A stretch of DNA of 58,387 nt, from positions 1 through 58,387 of the forward strand of contig DBBT01000060.1 in NCBI GenBank assembly GCA_002292345.1, written 5' to 3'. This DNA comes from Opitutia bacterium UBA977 (GTDB lineage: Bacteria; Verrucomicrobiota; Verrucomicrobiia; Opitutales; Coraliomargaritaceae). Below are positions 33,985-43,021 of the stretch, piece after piece. Position numbers and translations under genes: made by a program. The notes beneath the pieces are model-generated. The model was not told the origin of the DNA. It was given only the letters and a program-made list of their open reading frames with translations, and ran no database searches. The stretch's first letter is position 1. The number at the start of each line of letters is the position of its first letter.

Positions 33985-34914
33985 TTATTTATCAGCGTGA
34001 ATCAGTTCCGTGATCTGAATCGCCAGTTCAAGTGCCGATTTGCCGAGCTCGGCACCGACTTTTGGTTGCCCAGCGTCTTTGACGACTTTTAAGAAAGAAG
34101 CGAGTTCGAGCTTAAGCGGCTCGTCCTTCTCGATTGGGATCTCTTCACGTACGAGTTCTGGACCTTCCTTACGTAGAAAATGACCACTCTGATTCATGAA
34201 GTCCAGCGATAGATAGTTCGCGGGTTGGAACACACGAATCTCACGCACTTTCTTCATGCTCACACGACTGGTGTTGATATTTGCAACACAGCCGTTTTCA
34301 AAAGTGATTCTTGCATTGGCGATGTCTTCGCTTTTGGAGAGCACATTCACACCGACCGCATCAATCTGTTTAATCGGCGAACGCACAAGTGCCAAAATCA
34401 CACCAAGATCGTGGATCATCAAATCAAGCACCACGCCCACCTCGGTACCACGTGGATTAAAAGGAGCTAAGCGGTCGGCTGTAATGAATTGTGGTTTGGT
34501 GACCGCATTTTCAAGGTAGCCCATCACTGGATTGTAATGCTCGATGTGCCCGACCTGAACGATACGACCTGCAGCCTTCGCCGCGGAAAGAATATCCTCG
34601 GCCTCTTCAAGGCTGGTACAGAGCGGCTTTTCAATTAACAAATGACAACCGCCCTCAAGCAACGGCACCGCCACGTTTCGATGATGATCGGTCGGCACTA
34701 CGACACTTACAGCATCGCACGCCTCAGCCAATGCTTCGAGCGACTCAAAGCGAGCGCAGCTGTGCGCCTGACACATTTCTGCAGCACGAGCGTCGTCGGA
34801 TTCGACAATTCCCACCAAATCGCACCCTTCGAGTGCAGCATAGATACGAGCGTGGTGTTGGCCCAGATAACCGGTACCTACCACACCACAACGAATTTTT
34901 GAGTCTTCAGCCAT
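33985..34914 (-). CDS. Gfo/Idh/MocA family oxidoreductase next to lpxB
   Basis: The 309-aa protein has an NAD(P)-binding N-domain (GVVGTGYLGQHHARIYAAL, about 10-28; EKPLCTSLEEAEDIL) and a C-terminal alpha/beta domain (VVLDLMIHDLGVILALV). Such enzymes oxidise or reduce sugar-type substrates. Its place just upstream of lpxB suggests a role in making an altered lipid A sugar: the GnnA enzyme of UDP-GlcNAc3N synthesis belongs to the same superfamily. The partner aminotransferase (GnnB) is not next to it, so this is only a suggestion. Confidence 0.75.
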   Translation of the reverse strand: MAEDSKIRCGVVGTGYLGQHHARIYAALEGCDLVGIVESDDARAAEMCQAHSCARFESLEALAEACDAVSVVVPTDHHRNVAVPLLEGGCHLLIEKPLCTSLEEAEDILSAAKAAGRIVQVGHIEHYNPVMGYLENAVTKPQFITADRLAPFNPRGTEVGVVLDLMIHDLGVILALVRSPIKQIDAVGVNVLSKSEDIANARITFENGCVANINTSRVSMKKVREIRVFQPANYLSLDFMNQSGHFLRKEGPELVREEIPIEKDEPLKLELASFLKVVKDAGQPKVGAELGKSALELAIQITELIHADK

Positions 34915-35011
34915 GCGGGCATGAAGCGGGAATCTAAAGCGGATGACAAGACGAGATTCGGCTTAAGCTAGCATAGCACTAAAGTCGAATCAGGCACTCC
35001 TACGCCTCTGT

Positions 35012-35566
35012 TCACGGCTCCGGTTGATCTCGCTTCGCACATGCACGATAAGTACGCAGCATATGTTTAACCACTTCAGGAATAGTGCGTCCATCAGTAG
35101 TAATACAAGCTCCTGAGTCCATATAGACCGGCTCGCGCGCGGCCAATAGCTCACGAATACGTGCCTCAGGATCTGCCACATTCAGCAGCGGCCGGTTATT
35201 ATTTCGACTTGTGCGCTCAATGATACTCTCGACCGAGGCGAACAAGCAGATCACAACTCCCTTTGACTTTAGCAATTCCGACATACCCTCTTGCACGACC
35301 AGGCCACCGCCACAAGAAACGACACAACCCTGCGTCGGATGACCTGTTTCGATAAACTCGCGCTCGTAAGCCCGAAACCGCGCTTCACCCTCAGCAGCGA
35401 AAATCGCTGGAATCTTTTTACCTACCTGCTTTTCGATACGATCATCCGAATCGAGAAATTTATAGCCGAGCTCACGCGCGACACGCCGCCCGATGGCGGA
35501 CTTGCCGACGCCCATAAATCCGACTAAATACAGATTTGGCTTGGTTGTCTGTCTGTTTTGATTCAC
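35012..35566 (-). CDS. aroK: Shikimate kinase
   Basis: AroK phosphorylates shikimate in the pathway to chorismate and aromatic amino acids. From GTG 35566 the protein has 184 aa with the P-loop GFMGVGKS (16-23), FLDSDDRIEKQVG (shikimate-binding Asp), FRAYEREFIE and CGGGLV. The open frame continues to 35659, but that part (MEAVWLQVYRLSE...) would overlap the upstream regulatory space and is not typical; the GTG just before NQNRQTTKPNLYL fits the family length. It is divergent from the bifunctional nuclease gene. Confidence 0.92.
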   Translation of the reverse strand: MNQNRQTTKPNLYLVGFMGVGKSAIGRRVARELGYKFLDSDDRIEKQVGKKIPAIFAAEGEARFRAYEREFIETGHPTQGCVVSCGGGLVVQEGMSELLKSKGVVICLFASVESIIERTSRNNNRPLLNVADPEARIRELLAAREPVYMDSGACITTDGRTIPEVVKHMLRTYRACAKRDQPEP

Positions 35567-35676
35567 TGCCTTGGATTTTAGAACAGCTCGCGCGAGGTGC
35601 GACACTATTTTCAATACATTTTCACTCAGCCTATACACTTGAAGCCATACCGCTTCCAAGCATACTTAAAAATTAT

Positions 35677-36120
35677 ATGGATAACAGCGTCGTCGAAGTC
35701 AGCGTAAAAGGAGTCATGCCCACATCAAATGGATGTGCCGTTTTCTTAGGAAACGACACCAAAACCTTTGTCATTTACATGGATCGCGCGCTCGGCGAAG
35801 CGATTCAACGTGCAGTAAACGGAGAGCAAGCAGAGCGCCCAATGACCCACAATCTAATGATCACTCTGCTTGACGGCCTCGGTGCCGAAGTAGAGCGCAT
35901 CGTAATCAACGATGTCAAAGAAGGCACTTTCTTTGCCCGGCTTATCGTATCGATGGAGAATCAACTCGGGCACAAGATCGTCGAAGTCGACGCGCGCCCC
36001 AGCGACTCCATCGTACTTGCTCTCACCTGCGACAAGCCCTTGTATGTGGCCCAACAAGTGCTCGACTCGGTCGACGACATGGCCGAGATCCTCGCGAAGA
36101 TCCTCAAAGAAGGTGAATAG
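35677..36120 (+). CDS. Bifunctional nuclease family protein (DUF151/BFN)
   Basis: The 147-aa protein starts at ATG 35677 (MDNSVVEVSVKGVMPTSNGC); the open frame upstream to 35536 is antisense to aroK and not used. The domain (VFLGNDTKTFVIYMDRALGEAIQRA; VDARPSDSIVLAL) is the BFN domain described for plant and bacterial nucleases, and it is widespread in bacteria with unclear biology. It has no signal peptide. The next gene begins 26 bp after its stop and may be co-transcribed. Confidence 0.85.
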   Translation: MDNSVVEVSVKGVMPTSNGCAVFLGNDTKTFVIYMDRALGEAIQRAVNGEQAERPMTHNLMITLLDGLGAEVERIVINDVKEGTFFARLIVSMENQLGHKIVEVDARPSDSIVLALTCDKPLYVAQQVLDSVDDMAEILAKILKEGE

Positions 36121-36146
36121 TGGAGTTTGGCACTGTTTTAAATAAA

Positions 36147-36701
36147 ATGAAATTAATACTCGCACTTTTTATTTCTTTTGCAGCTGGCTGCACCTCACTT
36201 TTGGTAGAAGAACCGATCGGCAGCGATTTTACGCCCGAACAACTCAGTGACTTCGAAGGCTCCTGGTTAATTTCAAATAAAGGCGATATTAGTCAAATCA
36301 TTGATCTGAAAAAAATAGATAATATCGGAACGTTTAAAACCGCTAGCATCGAATGGAACGATGATGAAAAGGCTTTCGATTTAGACGAAGGAAAGGTCAT
36401 TCTAAAAAAAGGAAATAAATATGGAATTCTCCATATTATGGACGAAGAATTTCAAAAATCGGAACGAAAATACCTGCTAATCACGTTGTTTAAGACCAGG
36501 GAGGACCACAAGATCGAAAGTTGGTTACCCTCCAATAAATCAATCAAAGAATTCTTAAGCAGCGACGCTCTAAAGACTGAAAATGTTGACGGGGACATCG
36601 TCATCACTGACAAGCCTCAACGAATAATTGATGAACTAGAATCGAACTTTCAACTAATATTCGACCAAGAATCGAGTGTCATATTAACTAAAATTAAATA
36701 G
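36147..36701 (+). CDS. Small unknown lipoprotein, A/T-rich gene
   Basis: From ATG 36147 the protein has 184 aa: a lipoprotein signal peptide MKLILALFISFAAGC with the lipid-bearing Cys at 15. An alternative GTG start (36120) overlaps the previous stop. The mature part is rich in Lys, Asp, Glu and Ile without recognised domain; it looks like a small beta-rich protein (FEGSWLISNKGDISQIIDLKK). Its coding sequence is much richer in A/T (many AAA, ATT and AAT codons) than all neighbours, suggesting recent acquisition or relaxed selection. Function unknown. Confidence 0.65.
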   Translation: MKLILALFISFAAGCTSLLVEEPIGSDFTPEQLSDFEGSWLISNKGDISQIIDLKKIDNIGTFKTASIEWNDDEKAFDLDEGKVILKKGNKYGILHIMDEEFQKSERKYLLITLFKTREDHKIESWLPSNKSIKEFLSSDALKTENVDGDIVITDKPQRIIDELESNFQLIFDQESSVILTKIK

Positions 36702-36725
36702 TTAAGCCCGCAAGATATCACCTCG

Positions 36726-37790
36726 ATGCAGCCACTCCCTGACACACTAATTCCTGGCCAACCATGGACCGCACTGGCTCCGATGCAGGACGTCACCAAT
36801 TTGCCGTTCATGCAATTACTGGGTAAATACGGCGCACCCGACCTACTGTTTACCGAGTTCTTTCGCGTGCATTGCCACTCGCGCATGGAGCAATCGATCA
36901 TCGACTCGATCTGCGAGCATGGGACGGGCCGCCCCGTGTTTATTCAGCTGATCGGTGAAAGCTTGCCCGACCTAGAACGCACGGTGCAAGAGATCGAAAC
37001 ACTGCAACTACCAGTCGCAGGCATCGACTTGAACATGGGCTGCCCCGCGCCTAAGGTATATAAGAAAAAAGTTGGCGGTGGTCTGCTGCGAGATCCCGCT
37101 AAAATCGACGGAATTCTAGGGTGCCTACGCGCAGCGATCAAGGGACGGTTCACCGTAAAGATGCGCATCGGCTTCGACGGCGACGAACATTTCGACACCA
37201 TCCTCGATCTGGTCGAGAAATACGATGTGGATCTCCTTAGCCTCCACGCCCGCACCGTCAAAGAAGCGTACCGCAGCGAGGTGCACTACGAATATATTAA
37301 ACGCGCAGCCGAACGCCTTACCTGCCCAGTGCTTGCCAATGGCAACGTCACCTCGGTAGCAAAAGGACAGTGGGTGCTGAATGAAACCCACAGCGCAGGC
37401 TTGATGGTCGGCCGTTCTTGCATACGCAACCCTTGGATCTTCCGCCAACTGCGCGAGCATTTCTCCAAGCAACCCATCTTTCGCCCAACGCTGACCGATG
37501 TGCGCGACTACGTCGAAGACCTATTTATCGCTACCAGCCATAGGCAACGCCACGAACTCAGCCACATTAATCATATGAAAAAGTTCCTCAACTTCGTTGG
37601 TCTCGGCGTCGATATGGACGGGCAATTCCTTCATGATATGCGCCGCACCCGCTGCAAGGATGACCTGGACGCCGTCTGCCAAAAGCACCTAATCGACGAT
37701 GGTCGTGCCGAACAACTTTTTCCCGAAGAGCCAATCAAAGGTCTGATCGCCCGTCCTAATTGCGAAACGCCTCAGGGCTGTGAACTCTGA
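36726..37790 (+). CDS. dus: tRNA-dihydrouridine synthase
   Basis: Dus enzymes use FMN and NADPH to reduce uridines in the tRNA D-loop. The 354-aa protein has the FMN-binding TIM barrel (WTALAPMQDVTNLPFMQLL), the active site loop DLNMGCPAPKVYKKKVGGGLL with catalytic Cys, KMRIGFD and LSLHARTVKEAY, then MVGRSCIRNPWIF. It is closest in feel to the DusC/DusB group but the subtype is uncertain. The gene starts 24 bp after the lipoprotein gene. Confidence 0.88.
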   Translation: MQPLPDTLIPGQPWTALAPMQDVTNLPFMQLLGKYGAPDLLFTEFFRVHCHSRMEQSIIDSICEHGTGRPVFIQLIGESLPDLERTVQEIETLQLPVAGIDLNMGCPAPKVYKKKVGGGLLRDPAKIDGILGCLRAAIKGRFTVKMRIGFDGDEHFDTILDLVEKYDVDLLSLHARTVKEAYRSEVHYEYIKRAAERLTCPVLANGNVTSVAKGQWVLNETHSAGLMVGRSCIRNPWIFRQLREHFSKQPIFRPTLTDVRDYVEDLFIATSHRQRHELSHINHMKKFLNFVGLGVDMDGQFLHDMRRTRCKDDLDAVCQKHLIDDGRAEQLFPEEPIKGLIARPNCETPQGCEL

Positions 37791-37815
37791 GAGTGCATCT
37801 CGTTACTGCTCAATC

Positions 37816-37830
37816 GCGGGATAAACCCGC
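37816..37830. repeat. REP-like hairpin with CTCGCTACAAATAA tail
   Basis: GCGGG-ATAAA-CCCGC is a perfect 5-bp stem, followed at 37830 by CTCGCTACAAATAA, a 14-base string found again at 25177-25190 (minus strand). The layout (GC stem, then CTACAAATAA) matches the hairpins at 9907, 27881 and 30022. Confidence 0.6.
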
Positions 37831-38095
37831 TCGCTACAAATAAACGATACGGCTTGGTTAATAGGAGGAGATCGAATACGGGCAGAGCCATTAATGAACC
37901 AACTTATTTATTTCCGTCCAACGGAGCCTAATATTATGCATAATGAACCCACGAGCGAGTCGCTCACACTCCACCAGACTAGCTAGTTGAAATAAACCAC
38001 GAAGCCTAAAGCGGTTCAGATCAAATAACTCAAATGAAGCCTTAAACTGCTTGATGAGCCCGATTCACTCGCCACCGTTTTTTCTTCTTCGAAAT

Positions 38096-38110
38096 ACCTA
38101 TAAAATAGGT
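38096..38110. promoter_or_regulatory. Inverted repeat upstream of sucC, possible operator or promoter
   Basis: ACCTAT-AAA-ATAGGT is a perfect 6-bp inverted repeat with a 3-nt centre, 70 bp before the sucC start. The core TATAAAAT resembles a -10 box, but no good -35 hexamer is seen at the right distance. It could be a regulator-binding site. Confidence 0.3.
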
Positions 38111-38179
38111 TGCGCCGTCCGATCAACCTTGGCATCTAGCAAGCTTCCTTTTTGTGCCTAGAACACTAACCAACAACAG

Positions 38180-39367
38180 ATGAACATTCACGAGTATCAA
38201 GCAAAAGAGCTTCTTCACAACTACGGCGTCCCAGTCCCACGCGGATATTCAGCGACAAATGCCGAAGAAGTAGACACCGCCATCTCCAAGATTGAAGGCG
38301 ATCTAATCGTCGTTAAATCACAAATTCACGCAGGTGGACGTGGCAAGGGAACGTTCAACGATGGCTACCAAGGTGGCGTAAAGGTCGTCAAAAGTTGCGA
38401 AGCCGCACAAACAGCTGCCATGGCGATGCTCAATAACACACTGGTGACCGCACAGACTGGCCCAGCTGGGCGCAAGGTGCAGACACTCTACGTCACTGAA
38501 GGGTGCGACATTGCACACGAGTATTACCTCGCGATCGTGCTCGATCGTGAAACCGCTCAAGCAGTCATCATCGCCTCGACCGAAGGTGGCATGGACATTG
38601 AAGCAGTCGCCGAGGCCACTCCAGAGAAGATCACTCGCGTCGCAGTTTCGCCTTCCACAGGCCTGCGCCCCTTTCATTGCCGTGAAGTCGCTTACGCACT
38701 TGGCTTCGAAGGCGATCAGGTTAAGCAACTCAGTAAAATCCTCAGCGGTACCTACAAGATGTTCTGGGAAAAGAACGCCGAGCTGGTTGAGATCAACCCA
38801 CTGGTCACCACACCGGAAGGTCAAGTCGTCGCCCTCGACGCCAAAGTATCCTTCGATGGCAATGCGCTGTTCAAGCACCCTGACATCCTAGCGCTCCGCG
38901 ACTTGAACGAAGAAGACCCGAAAGAGATCGAAGCATCCAAGTTTGATTTAGCCTACATTGCTCTGGACGGCAATATCGCTTGCCTTGTGAACGGCGCAGG
39001 ACTTGCCATGGCGACGATGGACATCATCAAGACCTTCGGCGGCGAACCGGCCAACTTCCTCGATGTCGGCGGAGGCGCCAATGAAGAGAAGGTCACTGCC
39101 GCCTTCAAGATCATCCTGTCCGACCCGAATGTTAAAGGTATTTTGGTCAACATCTTCGGCGGCATTATGAAGTGCGACGTCATTGCACGAGGCATCGTTG
39201 CTGCTGCCAATAACATCGAGCTGAACGTGCCACTCGTCGTCCGCCTCGAAGGCACCAACGTCGAAGCTGGTAAGAAAATCCTCCGCGAAAGTGGCATCGC
39301 ACTCACCCCAGCCGACAGCCTTGTCCAAGCTGCTGAAATCATCACTAGTCAAGTCGCCAGCGCCTAA
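38180..39367 (+). CDS. sucC: Succinate-CoA ligase (ADP-forming) subunit beta
   Basis: SucC with SucD interconverts succinyl-CoA and succinate with formation of ATP or GTP in the TCA cycle. The 395-aa protein starts [20 protein letters not shown], has the ATP-grasp [35 protein letters not shown] and the C-terminal CoA-ligase domain [19 protein letters not shown]. No Shine-Dalgarno sequence is visible. It is the first gene of the sucCD operon. Confidence 0.97.
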   Translation: MNIHEYQAKELLHNYGVPVPRGYSATNAEEVDTAISKIEGDLIVVKSQIHAGGRGKGTFNDGYQGGVKVVKSCEAAQTAAMAMLNNTLVTAQTGPAGRKVQTLYVTEGCDIAHEYYLAIVLDRETAQAVIIASTEGGMDIEAVAEATPEKITRVAVSPSTGLRPFHCREVAYALGFEGDQVKQLSKILSGTYKMFWEKNAELVEINPLVTTPEGQVVALDAKVSFDGNALFKHPDILALRDLNEEDPKEIEASKFDLAYIALDGNIACLVNGAGLAMATMDIIKTFGGEPANFLDVGGGANEEKVTAAFKIILSDPNVKGILVNIFGGIMKCDVIARGIVAAANNIELNVPLVVRLEGTNVEAGKKILRESGIALTPADSLVQAAEIITSQVASA

Positions 39368-39402
39368 GCGTATTAACACGATAACTTTTAATATAAGATC
39401 CA

Positions 39403-40287
39403 ATGAGTATTCTCGTTAACAAAGATACACGTCTCGTCGTCCAGGGACTTACTGGTAAAACTGCCACCTTCCACACTTTACAATGCATTGATTATGGAAC
39501 GAATGTCGTCGCTGGAGTCACACCCGGCAAAGGCGGTCAGCTATGGGAAGGCAAAGTGCCTGTGCTGAATACGGTTTCCGAAGCAGTGAAGCAATACGGA
39601 GCCAATGTTTCCGTCATCTATGTCCCGCCTCCGTTCGCGGCCGACTCAATTCTCGAAGCGATTGCGGCCGAGATTCCGCTCGTCATCTGCATCACTGAAG
39701 GTGTGCCAGTACGCGACATGGCTGAAGTGCGCAAAGCACTGGATGCAACAAACGGTAAAACTCGTTTGATCGGGCCAAACTGCCCAGGTATCATCACACC
39801 CGGCGAATGTAAGATAGGTATCATGCCAGGCTACATCCACAAGCCAGGTCGCGTCGGTGTGGTCTCTCGCTCCGGTACATTGACTTACGAAGCCGTTTAC
39901 CAGCTCACGCAGCGCGGTCACGGTCAATCCACATGTATCGGCATCGGTGGTGACCCAATCAACGGCACCTCTCAACTCGATGCCGTGCGCTTGCTCAACG
40001 AAGACCCCGACACGGCTGCGATGATTATGATCGGCGAAATTGGTGGAAGCGCTGAAGAAGAAGCCTGTGCCTACATTAAGGAACACGTCACTAAGCCAGT
40101 CGCTGGATTCATCGCAGGCGCTTCTGCACCTAAAGGCCGTACCATGGGCCACGCTGGTGCAATCGTTTCTGCAAACGGATCTGGCACAGCCGAAGCGAAG
40201 TTTGCAGCCATGGAAGATGCTGGTGTCTCTATCGCCCGCAACCCATCGGAAATCGCCGACGCCTTACTGAAGATCTACAAGGGCTAA
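39403..40287 (+). CDS. sucD: Succinate-CoA ligase subunit alpha
   Basis: SucD carries the CoA-binding domain ([21 protein letters not shown]) and the phosphorylated His in the conserved [19 protein letters not shown] segment. The 294-aa length is normal. It begins 35 bp after sucC and is closed by a strong terminator 30 bp after its stop. Confidence 0.97.
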   Translation: MSILVNKDTRLVVQGLTGKTATFHTLQCIDYGTNVVAGVTPGKGGQLWEGKVPVLNTVSEAVKQYGANVSVIYVPPPFAADSILEAIAAEIPLVICITEGVPVRDMAEVRKALDATNGKTRLIGPNCPGIITPGECKIGIMPGYIHKPGRVGVVSRSGTLTYEAVYQLTQRGHGQSTCIGIGGDPINGTSQLDAVRLLNEDPDTAAMIMIGEIGGSAEEEACAYIKEHVTKPVAGFIAGASAPKGRTMGHAGAIVSANGSGTAEAKFAAMEDAGVSIARNPSEIADALLKIYKG

Positions 40288-40317
40288 TTTGCCCTTAACC
40301 CGATCAAACTTTTCAAT

Positions 40318-40353
40318 AGCCGCCTACTGCCATCGTGCACAGGCGGCTTTTTT
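40318..40353 (+). terminator. Intrinsic terminator of sucCD
   Basis: AGCCGCCT and AGGCGGCT form a perfect 8-bp GC-rich stem with a 15-nt loop, followed directly by TTTTT. Confidence 0.92.
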
Positions 40354-40573
40354 GTGCGCTAAAACAATGCATCACTAATAAATGAAAAATTATTTAGCCT
40401 TTTTGAAACTTTTGAGCTGTAAACCACATATATCAATGAGTGTAATTTCATCAGGAACTTTAGACCTCGATTCGTATCCAAATTGAATACCAATTGACAG
40501 GAAGGCCTTTAAAAACACTAATTCACTCCTCTGCTCTACCCCTGCGACACTGCAAAACAAAAAGGATCGAACC

Positions 40574-42883
40574 ATTCGTTTACCAATCAAAATACTTTTT
40601 AGAATCGGCGCGTGTCTATTACTGGCCACCGCGCTTTCCAGCAGCGCCTTCGCCAGAATCTTTACCAGTGTGGCAGGCAAAACGATTGAAGCTGACCTAG
40701 TCTCTATGTATCGAGACCGAGTCACCTTTCTACGCACTGTAGATCGACGAGTAGTCACCCTAGCACTCAACCAGTTCTCCGCCAAAGATCGCAGTTATAT
40801 ACTCGCCCAAAAAGAGGCGGGCCTACTCAGCGCCACGGCCTACAAGCAAGAACAGCCCGATGTCGCTCGGGTCGTGAAAAGACAAGACCACTTTGGCGCC
40901 AGTCAACAAATCGATAAATTTCTTGCCAAATACTGGCAAGCGCAAGGGGTCGAACCCGCCCCGATCATCGACGATGCCACCTACCTGCGTCGCGCCTATC
41001 TCAAAATCATCGGCCGCATTCCAACCTACGCCGAAGCAGTCCACTTTCTCAACGATAGCGCCCCACACAAGCGCTCTGAGCTAATCGATAGCCTTTTGGA
41101 CTCTCCTGGTTACGTTAGCCATAACTTCAACCTCTGGGCCGACATCCTACGTGCAAAAACTACTGGCCGCGAAGGCAGTCGCTACGGCGGCATCTATTAC
41201 ATTCCTTGGCTCAAAGATCAGATCCGCCGCAACGTCCCATACGACGAATTTGTCGAGTCGCTACTTACCGCCAACGGCTACCCGTGGGATAATCCGGCAG
41301 TCGCCTACTACCTGCGCGACTTTGGCATGCCACTGGATAATATGTCCATGACCGCGCAAGTTTTTCTCGGCACACAAATGCAATGCGCTCAGTGCCACGA
41401 CCATCCCACCGATGTCTGGAGCCAAAAAGACTTCTACGAATTCGCCGCCTACACCTACGGCCTAAAAACTGGCGTCAACATCCAGAACGACGACCCGAAG
41501 CTCAAAGAGGTCATGCACCGCCTGCGAGAAACTACCAAAAAACAGAATAAAGGCAAAATACTAGGCAACCAGAAAGCCTCTCCTATGAGTGCTGGGCGAG
41601 AGTTCTTCGATCCCCTCAGATGGGGCGTCGTGCATACCGATCGCACGCTCAAACTACCGCAAGACTATCAATACGACGACGCTAAGCCAAAAGACATCGT
41701 CGAGCCCAAGATCCTCTTCGGCAACCAATCCGATGCCAAACTGCACGATTCCAGTGAGCGCGTAGACAGCTACGTCGACTGGCTCGTGTCAAAAAACAAC
41801 GAACGCTTCACACTCGTCATTGCCAACCGCATGTGGAAACACGCCATGGGCAAAGGCCTCATCGAGCCCGTCGACGAGCTCACCGACGAATCCGTAGCCG
41901 ATGACCCAGAGCTCATGGCATACCTAGAGTCGATAATGATCGCGCTCGACTACGACCTAAAGCAATACCTGCGCGTACTCTACAATACTCAGTATTTCCA
42001 GCGCCAAACCGTGATCGACAACCCCGACCTAGCAGATGACTACCATCTCGAAGGCCCGATCTTTCAACGCATGAGCTCGGAGCAGATATGGGACTCCATC
42101 GCCACACTGATGACTCCTGACATCGACCAAATTCTCAACACCAGCTATAAAGGCAACAACGGCGGAATTCAATACGTAACAGGACAGAAGCCAGCCGCAG
42201 CAGTCTACCTCGATGAATGGTCTCCTCAGAAGATCGCCAACCATATCACCAAGATGAGCGATGTCTATGCAGCATATTTTGCGGCACGCACCAAACAAAA
42301 TAAAGCCAACCAAGACCCCACTCTTAAAGGCACTCCCGAACTGGCAGCCATTCGAAATGAATTCCAAAACACTCGAAAGGCCTGGAACCAAATGCTCAAC
42401 CCTGATCTCAGCGGATCAGACGCTGGCGCATCGATGGAAATGAGTATGATGGCAGCAAACTTCCCTAGAACAAAAGGAAAAGGCAACAAAGCCGACGATA
42501 AGTGGATCAAAAATATCCGTCGCGCTTCCGAGCTACAATCCCCGCAAAGCAACGGCCACCTACTCGAAGTCTTCGGCCAATCCGACCGCATGCTCATCGA
42601 AAATAGCGACGAAAAGGGCAACGTCCTTCAAGCCCTTTTCCTGATGAATTCGAACCAAACCAATTGGCTTCTCGCGCAGCGATCTGCTCCCGTGCTGGAA
42701 GCACGCCAAGCCAAGACCCCAAAAGACAAACTAGAAACACTCTATCTCGGATTCTTAGCTCGTAAACCCTCGGAAGCCGAAATGGAAGCCCTGCTGCCCA
42801 GCTTCAACGAAGACCCTGAGAAGGCCCGCCAACGCATCATTTGGGCTATGCTCAATACCCAGCAATTCCTGTTTATCCAGTAA
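40574..42883 (+). CDS. DUF1549/DUF1553 protein with SHD1-like N-terminus; apparent ATT start
   Basis: The 769-aa protein begins with a signal peptide encoded from ATT 40574: IRLPIKILFRIGACLLLATALSSSAFA in two parts (basic start, hydrophobic core, cleavage after AFA). Next is an SHD1-like domain (RIFTSVAGKTIEADLVSMYRD), then DUF1549 with a heme-type motif CAQCH (Cys at about 271) and DUF1553 (NERFTLVIANRMWKHAMGKGL). The first usual start codon, GTG 40670, lies inside the SHD1 domain and after the signal peptide. No ATG, GTG or TTG is in frame between the stop at 40484 and 40670, and AAGGA (40562-40566) sits 7 bases before the ATT. These proteins are typical of Planctomycetes and Verrucomicrobia and always travel with DUF1501 proteins; their role is unknown. 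Confidence 0.85.
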   Translation: MRLPIKILFRIGACLLLATALSSSAFARIFTSVAGKTIEADLVSMYRDRVTFLRTVDRRVVTLALNQFSAKDRSYILAQKEAGLLSATAYKQEQPDVARVVKRQDHFGASQQIDKFLAKYWQAQGVEPAPIIDDATYLRRAYLKIIGRIPTYAEAVHFLNDSAPHKRSELIDSLLDSPGYVSHNFNLWADILRAKTTGREGSRYGGIYYIPWLKDQIRRNVPYDEFVESLLTANGYPWDNPAVAYYLRDFGMPLDNMSMTAQVFLGTQMQCAQCHDHPTDVWSQKDFYEFAAYTYGLKTGVNIQNDDPKLKEVMHRLRETTKKQNKGKILGNQKASPMSAGREFFDPLRWGVVHTDRTLKLPQDYQYDDAKPKDIVEPKILFGNQSDAKLHDSSERVDSYVDWLVSKNNERFTLVIANRMWKHAMGKGLIEPVDELTDESVADDPELMAYLESIMIALDYDLKQYLRVLYNTQYFQRQTVIDNPDLADDYHLEGPIFQRMSSEQIWDSIATLMTPDIDQILNTSYKGNNGGIQYVTGQKPAAAVYLDEWSPQKIANHITKMSDVYAAYFAARTKQNKANQDPTLKGTPELAAIRNEFQNTRKAWNQMLNPDLSGSDAGASMEMSMMAANFPRTKGKGNKADDKWIKNIRRASELQSPQSNGHLLEVFGQSDRMLIENSDEKGNVLQALFLMNSNQTNWLLAQRSAPVLEARQAKTPKDKLETLYLGFLARKPSEAEMEALLPSFNEDPEKARQRIIWAMLNTQQFLFIQ

Positions 42884-42899
42884 GCCAAGGCCTCAGTAT

Positions 42900-43016
42900 C
42901 CTAATCATACCCTTAATCTTAGTCATCATCCCCACACACAAAAAAAGATTAGGATTAAGAGTAAGATAACGATTAAGAACCCACCTCCAAACAGCATTCC
43001 TAATTCCTAATTCTCT
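42900..43016. repeat. Hexamer and heptamer arrays between DUF1549 and DUF1501 genes
   Basis: Five pyrimidine-type hexamers (42900-42929, CTTAAT-like) are followed by six purine-type hexamers in strict register (42946-42981; AGATTA and GGATTA are the first two), roughly reverse complements of the first group, so the pair can form an imperfect hairpin. Then two identical heptamers ATTCCTA (42996-43009) and a third partial one end just before ATG 43022. Confidence 0.8.
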
Positions 43017-43021
43017 TTGCT

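Larger units (their letters stand above)
37791..38179. other. 389-bp gap between dus and sucC
   Basis: It holds a REP-like hairpin (37816-37830), a 12-bp perfect palindrome ATTATGCATAAT (37933-37944), a short palindrome GAGCGA-G-TCGCTC (37953-37965) and, 70 bp before sucC, the inverted repeat ACCTAT-AAA-ATAGGT (38096-38110), which includes a TATAAAAT that could be a -10 element. The sucC promoter should lie here. No ORF looks real. Confidence 0.5.

Noticed and set aside
40494..40700. 68-codon plus-strand frame 40494-40700 as a gene before the DUF1549 gene
   Set aside because: It overlaps the signal-peptide coding part of the DUF1549 gene in another frame and has no protein-like character.
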